Part shown: one piece after another, positions 57,636 through 64,000 of the stretch
Layout: every line of letters begins with the position of its first letter
Numbering within the stretch: position 1 is the stretch's first letter
Notes under the pieces: model-generated
Told to the model about the DNA's origin: nothing
Database searches by the model: none
Seen by the model: the letters and a program-made list of their open reading frames with translations, nothing else
Assembly: GCA_024663395.1 (NCBI GenBank)
Contig: JANFAH010000012.1
Coordinates: forward strand, 744,001 to 808,000
Reading direction: 5' to 3'
From: Pisolithus tinctorius
Taxonomy: Eukaryota; Basidiomycota; Agaricomycetes; Boletales; Pisolithaceae
DNA length: 64,000 nucleotides
Program-made: the position numbers and the translations under genes

Positions 57636-59411
57636 CTACACCACTGATGCAGAGGGGGGTTGACTGCTTGTACTGGGAGCAGAACCTGGATCGTCCACAG
57701 CGGTGGTATCCCTAGACCACTTGGCTTGCTCTGCTGCCCGAGCGGCAAGCCATAACTGATGTTTCGACGTGCCTGCTCCTGCATCAAGCATGATCCTAGA
57801 GCAATATGAATTCTTAGATTCATAACGGTGTGATATGCCAATGATGTTGCCTACCGCCGCAAGTGAGCTTGATCATCACCTGGGTTTGTTAAACCCATAG
57901 CCAGGGAAATTTTGAATAAACCCTGTTGGCGGCGGTTACGATGACGTTCGGGGATGTGATGAGACCGACCTTCATGTTTCCTTCACTCCGAATGTAATCA
58001 ACAATCTAGACCATGTCAAAAAACATCTGTGGAGACAATGAGGCTGACTCGCCTTTGGTAACTGTTGGTCCACTTCCGCACATATCCCGCACCAACACAG
58101 CCACAAGATCTAAGACCATCCTGAGCATCGAAACGTGACAAGTTGATCTTGCCCTTGCCTTGCCTGTGATGTCCTCCTCCAGCGCTCGTCGTTCATTCTC
58201 ATCCTCTGTTGTAACGAGTTTCGCTTGGAGAGCCTCTACCTCTTCAATCGCGGAAGGAAGGTTGAGTTGCCTACATATCGCGTTTGAGATGCGAACTGCT
58301 AAATGTCAGTAGATATGGTACTGACCTGTCATATTCAATGCAGCTCGCTTGAGGCGCCTGTCTGGAGCCAGGAAGAAATAAATAGAAGAAAAAGGAAACG
58401 ATTTGAGGTAATAAGATTACTCACGAGAGCTCGTGTTCAAAGTATGCGTCGCCGAAGACACGAAGTATGTGTTGGAGTAGCTTTTTGTGGTCAGAATCAG
58501 CCCTAATTCTTTTTTTGCCAATAGAAACACATACACCAGCACTCAGAGTCTGCAATATGGACTTCAACTCGCGCTCCACTTTTTGCTTTTCATTAGCATA
58601 CCGACGTGGTGCGCCCCTCTCTGCACAAAGAGTGCGGCATCGCTTGGATAACACAGGCAACACGACTTCGAGGTGTGGGTCCCGCGTAGCATTGGATTTC
58701 CAGCTGCCCTTAAATAGGTTACAAGTCATCACCCAGTCGGCGCACGACAATTTTGGTGTGCGTGCTAGCAAACCATCCTCTGAGGTCGCAACGTAAGTCT
58801 GCAGACAAACCAGGCAACCTGCTTAGTTAGGCGAACAGACCTTCTGCACTACCTGCAGAAATCTCGTTGAGTGAATCACTTTCCATCATCGAGGGAAGCC
58901 TTTCGAAGAATAATGCTTTGCCGACCTGGATTCAATGATGAGTGTGAATTGGACGAAGCAATGAAATATTGGTACAGACGTAGTTATTCAGATGGTGGAG
59001 ACAAAACATGTCTGAGAAGAATTTGATCGCTCCATCTTTCTGTTGCCCGTTCTGTTACCGTCCTGAGTGAGTTGTTGCGGTTCGCATGGTCACTAAACAC
59101 ACCGCAGCCTTGGGTCGGGCGTCGGTTGCTGTAGGTTGACGCTGCAGACAACGCTATCAAATAGAGAAACCAAGTGTGAAAAGGGAGGGTACCGTATTCA
59201 CGAGGGCGTAAAAGTGCTCCCTACATTCGAAACACAGCCTCGTCAGTACCACTTCGCAGAGCAATTCCATAGGCCTACCGAATATTCTTGAATTGCTCCC
59301 TTCTCTGTACACAAGGTATTTCTCTTCGCCAAACTTGTGGGCTCGCAATGGTGCACAGGGGAGTCGAAATCTCTCCCCCAGCGGGGTGGTTATTACTGTC
59401 TGGTACCGAGT
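57636..59411 (-). CDS. Conserved exon block downstream of HET gene (unit 5)
   Basis: Same exon series: TPLCTIASPQVWRREIPC, EHFYALVNT, TPKLSCADWVMTCNLF, LLQHILRVFGDAYFEHELS, TSKHQLWLAA, with a stop at 57636-57638. The first exon joins HET exon 3 through GTGAGT. Exon 6 in the inferred frame ends in TAA shortly after AVCLVTMRT, where the Gly-Trp-His of unit 3 has become Gly-Arg-stop. Function unknown; same interpretation as in the other units. Confidence 0.4.
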
Positions 59412-61868
59412 CTGATAAAGTCGCAAGGCGAACAGAGCACGGTTGTTGTGGGAAACTCACCATCCACTGAATCCCTTCGCTCTCCATTATGATCGACTGC
59501 ATAGAGTTCTGAGCATTGTACGACTGTTATTACCAAATACTTCCCCGCAAGGCGAGTGGCCAAGGCTTTCAACAGTCGCACCAAATGATCATTAGCGGCC
59601 AGAGAGAAGCTCTTCGGTTGATGTAAGGCCAGGTGATTGTGCCGAGAGTGCTCTGCCAGAGCAAGATCATCCCGATTTTCCTTATGAAAAGATGGCTCTA
59701 AATAACCGAATACGCGGGAGACCACAGGACAATAAGCTGAGCCCATGGTGTCGATGCTAAGGATGCGCGCATCCTCAAAAATATTGCCAATACGCATAAA
59801 AGTGCCATCAGAATAGTCACCATAATCACCCAGCTGGGTATATCAGGCTCAACACAAGCATGAGTATGCTGTATTGACTTACTGCAATCCGTTGATCAGA
59901 ACTCTCGTCAATTCCAACCTTCCACCCATCCAGTCTCAGTGAATATGAATGGGAAGCTATGTGCATAAGCCCCGGTGTCTGAAGGCCATGGTAATGGTTC
60001 TATGATAACACAAATGGTCAGATCTGCGTGCGTGTGGGAGGAAAAGTACCAACAAGTGTCATTGCCCATCCATGTGGCCCATCACAGCAACCAGGACATT
60101 GCTCGACATCAACCATAATCTTAAAATTGCCCGCCTCCCACCTACCCCAGACCACCCTCACCGCCCAGATTGATTGGGGAAGGTGGGCATGTTTAATGAA
60201 GTGGTCATTGCCGCGGCGTCCATCGATAGGTTCTTGTTTGGGCATACGCCGAGCATGTTCCATGCGTGCATCCCTCATTCGACCATATGCTTCACGGGCA
60301 AAGAGTGTCCAGTCCTCTTGAGTTGCAGGCTTGTCACAGACAACGTGTACCCATCCTTGGCCATGGTAGTATCCAAGGCCAACTGCAAAGCGAAATCCGG
60401 CATCGTCGTTAGCATAGACAATGACAACGAGATCATCTATGAGGAACGAGAGTGAGACAGTGTTGCCTGTAAACTTGCGCGGGTGGGTGCCACGGCAGGT
60501 GAAATCATAGTATGAGGCGTGCTTGTCGTCGAGTGTAAACTCGCGGTGTGTCTGATTGGCGTCTTGGTGATGAGTAAGATAGAGTGTCTTGAATTCTGGA
60601 TATGTCTTGAGAGTACGCGACTCTAAAATGGGAGATGGAGCCGAAGTCCTGAGATACCTGGATCCAGAGAATACCAAATCGATAGTTTTCAACCCGATAC
60701 CGTCACTGCATGCCAATATAGCCCTGAAATGATTTCGAGAGTTGGGAAGGGGGACGACGGGCAGGCACACTTGGATACCCGCGTTGCTGACAGAGAATGA
60801 CACGTGATGTTGCTGGCTGACCGCGCAGGCACGCCTCCTCAACCAAGCAAGTCTGCGCCAGTGGACGGGGTTGGTCGAGATCTTCCGTCGACCACGCGTG
60901 ATATACCAGGGGTTGCCAAGTTTATTCCATTCAATGTACTTCATTAGTTCGTCGACAAATTCATCGGGTTCCACTTTCTTGATTAAGCCACAACTCCCAA
61001 AGTCGCTCGGATCGTCTGCCAAGACACTGCCAGTCCGCGGCTTCCATGGATTCCATGCAAATATGCTTTGGTCGCTGGATGTGCGGATGATTTCCAGCTG
61101 AAGCCGCTGAAAGGCTTTCTCGCCCTCTCCATATAGCATCGGCATGTTCACTCCAAACAGCCCCATCAATGAATATGCCCGATCTTCCACACGCTCCGTC
61201 TTCCGGTCAGCTGCCCACGACATGATTTGTGCGACGCTGAGACGCTTTGCAGCTAGCCCATCTCTCAGAACTTCAAATGGAATTCGCGTGATGGCCTCCA
61301 AGACTGCTGCCAGGCGTCGTTTGTTGCCAATGGGCGCCCAGTCCTTGTTGAAGAATTCGAGTTCCCTCGGTGCGATAAGCTCCTGCAGTGTCCACCCCCG
61401 CCTGAACCATTCTGGTTTCTGCCAACCGAAAGGCATGCTGAGCCAGGGGGCAAATGACTGAGTGGGCAGTGGTAACTCGTCAACGTCACTGAGGTATGCA
61501 TAGCAGACCTGTGCGTTTTGGTACCACCGATACATCGAATTAATCGCCTCTGATAATTCCGAACTGCTTCGCTTGTCGATGCAGCAGGTATCGATCCACA
61601 ACCACTCGTGTCCATCCTTCCTCGCTTGTTCACAGCTCTTGATGATCTTTTGGTAGCCCGTACGCTGCCTGATCTCTTCTCTCTCACCTTTCTCCATCTT
61701 CATCAGCCCGGTCATCTCTTCGTAACCGACCTCTGCGCCCCAGCGATGTGATAGAATCGCATAACGAGTACCTTTGTCGTCGAGCTCCTTCAGTACTTCA
61801 CGTTTGGGGTTGGTCTGCTCGATGTGCATTTCTCGGTCGAGAACAGCTGTCACGTCTAGTAATTTCAT
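59393..61868 (-). CDS. HET-domain protein, unit 5
   Basis: Three-exon model 60054-61868, 59883-59999, 59393-59833, about 790 aa, ATG at 61868. HET motifs RYAILSHRWGAEVGYEEM, DTCCIDKRSSSELSEAINSM and GWTLQELIAPRELEFFNKDW, the VEDRAYSLMGLFGVNMPMLY stretch, CPGCC and the C-terminal LAGKYLVITVVQCSELY are all present. Closest to unit 4. Intron 1 keeps CTAAC and ATCATAG, intron 2 GTAAGT. Expected role by family: cytosolic non-self recognition or cell-death executor; partner unknown. Confidence 0.93.
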
Positions 61869-63554
61869 CTTCCTCACGAGTCAACACAACGTTCAACATG
61901 TTAACTAGATATCACACATACTCTGAGCCCACAAGCTACTCTTCTACGCGGTCAGCTTCGAGTGTACGACGGAAGGCAAATGAAAGACTGGCACTGGTTA
62001 TGGGTCACAGGTCTTAAGTACGAGGGAGTACAATGTTGGATGGTTTGAGGCTGTTCGATGGCCATGCGAAAAAAGTACCCTAAACCCGGTGGCGGCGGGC
62101 GCTCGATGTCGACAATTACACAGCTGATCGAGAACACGAGGCAACGAGACACTCTAGGATCTCCTGTGTTTCCACTGGTGGAGCCATTTGCAATCCCAAT
62201 AGCACGGGCAGAAACTTTGCGCAAACAGCTGTCGTATGGAACGCCTGACATTGGGTGGCACCAAGTGGTACCCTACAAATTTCCTGGTTGACAGCATGTG
62301 AATTGTACATAGCCCCAGGAGCAACGCACCCACTCAACGCGGCAGTCTGATGCTAGTACATTTTGTAGCAGCCCTACCCATGTACGTCATGTTGCCAATC
62401 TGCGCACTGGATGGCAATCCAAAAATTGAATCGATCTAGATCACAGGGTTTGCAGTACAGCAGTGACCACATGTGAGGATACACACTTCTATTACTGACC
62501 CATTAGTCTGCTAAAACACGGCTCGAGGCACGCTTCCCTCGCGATGGGATGCGTTGTCGCGATACGAGACGGTAACCAGACATGCTAAAGATCATCGATC
62601 ATCAGTCTGGAAATGTGAATATGACGAGCCATGACAAGAAACTCGCTCAGGCATATATTGTCGTTGTTGCAACCTTCCTCCGTGCAACACTTCCGGATTA
62701 GTGGGGAACGGCATCGTGTGCTCTGAACAATAAATGGTACCGATCTGCAAGAGGGAGCAACCCAGGTAAACACGGAAGGACGACTTCCCTGGTTCCCTTT
62801 GCCCACGAGGTTCTGGGGTGCCGTGACAGCTGAGTGGGATAGTGACAAGAGTGACAACGTTTTCCGAGGGAGACTTTATCGATATCAGCAGCCGGATGAC
62901 TTCTCGTCGTGGAAAGGTGATGGTAGAACAGGCCACGGGAGAGACCACAACTCGTAGACGTGCCGAAGGAAAGCTGAACCGCTGCCGAACCATCGAGTTT
63001 CGGGTATACAACGGTGTTCAATGCCCAAGCCCAGCAACAGCTGGTATGAACGTTGGCGAGGTGAACCCATATAAAAAGTACTTCGCGTCCTCAACATATA
63101 AATCGTAGTGCATCCGATCCGTCTGAAAATCTGCGCCTTTCGCTGGTGCGTATTATGGTGGGAAGGATGTATGGCTTCTGTAGAGTACTTCGGTTCTGTG
63201 AGCATCCTAAGAGACATGTTCTTGGGGTGGTCAAGGAAGCGTTGGTCACTCAAATATTCAGGGATGGACTTGATTATGGTCGTGTGAGTCAGTACCCGAT
63301 CTTCACTTTGTCGGATTTCATGCGTGACGCATCGTAGACGGACCTTTTATGAGGATATCCCGACGCGATCTACGGTCACTAGGTGACCATCCAACCAGCA
63401 GTCCCGTTGTCTGTGATCATTCCGGATGTTAGAAGAGAACGAGATGCAGACGACTAGCCTCTATGACGATCCAACTCTCCATAGGGCGATTAAGACCCGG
63501 TAGAAAGGCGTACCATAGAGCGTTCATTTCCAATACGAGTGTGTAGCGTCTCTT
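61869..63554. other. Spacer of unit 5
   Basis: Nearly identical to 49917-51340 in unit 4. Homology to the other spacers continues to about 63555, where it switches abruptly to HET coding sequence. No gene supported. Confidence 0.55.
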
Positions 63555-64000
63555 CTGCAGCTTCGCACCCAGGCCATCTCTTAAAACTTCACATAGAACT
63601 CCGTTGATGTCCTCCAACACAGATGCCAGGTGTCGTTTGTCGCCATATGGATCGTATGGCTGAGTGGGCCATGGTAACTCGTCAGCGTCATGGAGGTACG
63701 CATAGCAGACCTGTGCGTTTTGATACCACCAGTACATCGAATTAATGGCCTCTGATAGTTCTGAAGTTCGCAACTATCGGAGGCCATTAATCGAACTGCT
63801 CCGCTTGTCGATGCAACTGTGACAGAGGTATCGATCCACGACCACCCGTAGCCGTCCTTCTTGGCCTGCTCACAGCTCTTGATGATCTTGTGATAGCCAC
63901 CGCGATGCATGACATGGTCCCTCTTCCACTCCTCCATCTTCATCAGCCCGGCCATCTCTTTGTAAGTGACCTCCGAGTCGGCTCCACTTCATATGCTGGC
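63555..64000 (-). pseudogene. Sixth HET-domain fragment, deleted and rearranged
   Basis: Part of a HET domain on the minus strand: GYHKIIKSCEQAKKDGYGW, then ELSEAINSMYWWYQNAQVCY, DELPWPTQPYDPYGDKRHL and LRDGLGAK. About 60 residues including the GWTLQELIAP box are deleted between PYDPY and GDKRHL; an inverted insertion interrupts the SSSELSE box (see the inverted repeat at 63738-63793); extra bases follow IDT; and homology stops at 63555 inside the domain. At the other end (about 63972) similarity to the RYAILSHRWG region is also lost at the window edge. Belongs with units 4 and 5 by its DELPWPTQPYDP segment. Confidence 0.88.
63738..63793. repeat. Templated inverted insertion (fold-back) in the HET fragment
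   Basis: The left arm, beginning CGAATTAATGGCC, and the right arm, ending GGCCATTAATCG, are inverted copies of about 22 bases with one mismatch and one indel, around an 11-base loop. In intact paralogs the sequence runs straight from GATAGTTCTGAA to CTGCTCCGC; here an inverted copy of the preceding bases is inserted. Confidence 0.9.

Larger units (their letters stand above)
15687..63555. repeat. Tandem array of five HET/M28 units
   Basis: Five paralogous units, each M28 peptidase (+), conserved exon block (-), HET gene (-), spacer. Approximate bounds: unit 1 15687-25355, unit 2 25356-33970, unit 3 33970-43740, unit 4 43740-51840, unit 5 55835-63555. A non-repeated insert separates units 4 and 5, and a sixth partial HET copy follows. 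Homology covers coding and spacer DNA. Units 4 and 5 are most alike; their HET spacers (about 49920-51340 and 61870-63290) are nearly identical at an offset close to 11.95 kb. Units 1 and 2 share nearly identical M28 genes at an offset of 9670. Confidence 0.95.

Noticed and set aside
1..64000. tRNA, rRNA, CRISPR arrays, bacterial operons
   Set aside because: No cloverleaf, rRNA core or regular repeat-spacer pattern was found; gene structure is eukaryotic throughout.

Overview
The window looks like nuclear DNA of a mushroom-forming basidiomycete (Agaricomycete). The reasons are the many short (44-68 nt) phase-consistent introns, a family of HET-domain genes, a chromodomain Ty3/gypsy retrotransposon, and fungal housekeeping genes (eIF2D, M28 aminopeptidase, an acyl-CoA thioesterase). 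No bacterial, organellar, CRISPR, rRNA or tRNA signal was found.

Left part (1-15.7 kb). A repeat-rich stretch holds a complete 5.6-kb chromovirus-type LTR retrotransposon on the minus strand (1437-7066, target duplication ATTGA), with near-identical LTRs and one frameshift. It is followed by a ~345-bp imperfect palindrome. Next come a four-exon gene of unknown function with a hydrophobic C-terminus (8478-9631), a broken 5' copy of eIF2D, a phosphatidylserine-decarboxylase-like (PsiD-family) pseudogene with two in-frame stops and a frameshift (10937-12334), and an intact nine-exon eIF2D/TMA64 gene of 615 codons (13408-15689) with two GC-AG introns.

Right part (15.7-64 kb). This is a tandem array of five ~8-12 kb units. 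Each unit has the layout M28 zinc exopeptidase gene (+) // conserved multi-exon block (-) // HET-domain gene (-) // ~2-kb spacer, so peptidase and HET genes are convergent. HET genes are intact in all five units (20.4-22.9, 29.7-32.1, 39.1-41.6, 47.4-49.9 and 59.4-61.9 kb; 785-800 aa on a three-exon model). A sixth HET fragment with an internal deletion and a fold-back insertion sits at the right edge. The M28 gene is intact only in units 1 and 2 (486 aa each) and is decayed or rearranged in units 3-5. The block between them is a chain of exons whose splice phases join to the HET gene, so HET proteins may be, or once were, longer. In unit 3 the whole chain is open; the other four have stops in exon 6.

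Between units 4 and 5 lies a non-repeated insert with a truncated amino-acid permease pseudogene and an ACOT9-like acyl-CoA thioesterase gene carrying one frameshift (both minus strand).

Biologically, HET-domain proteins act in fungal non-self recognition and cell death, and they diversify by duplication. The array looks like a birth-and-death allorecognition cluster in which the HET copy is kept and the linked peptidase is repeatedly lost. A functional HET-peptidase link is inference only. CpG-type C-to-T decay recurs in the LTR differences, the integrase and a HET downstream exon.
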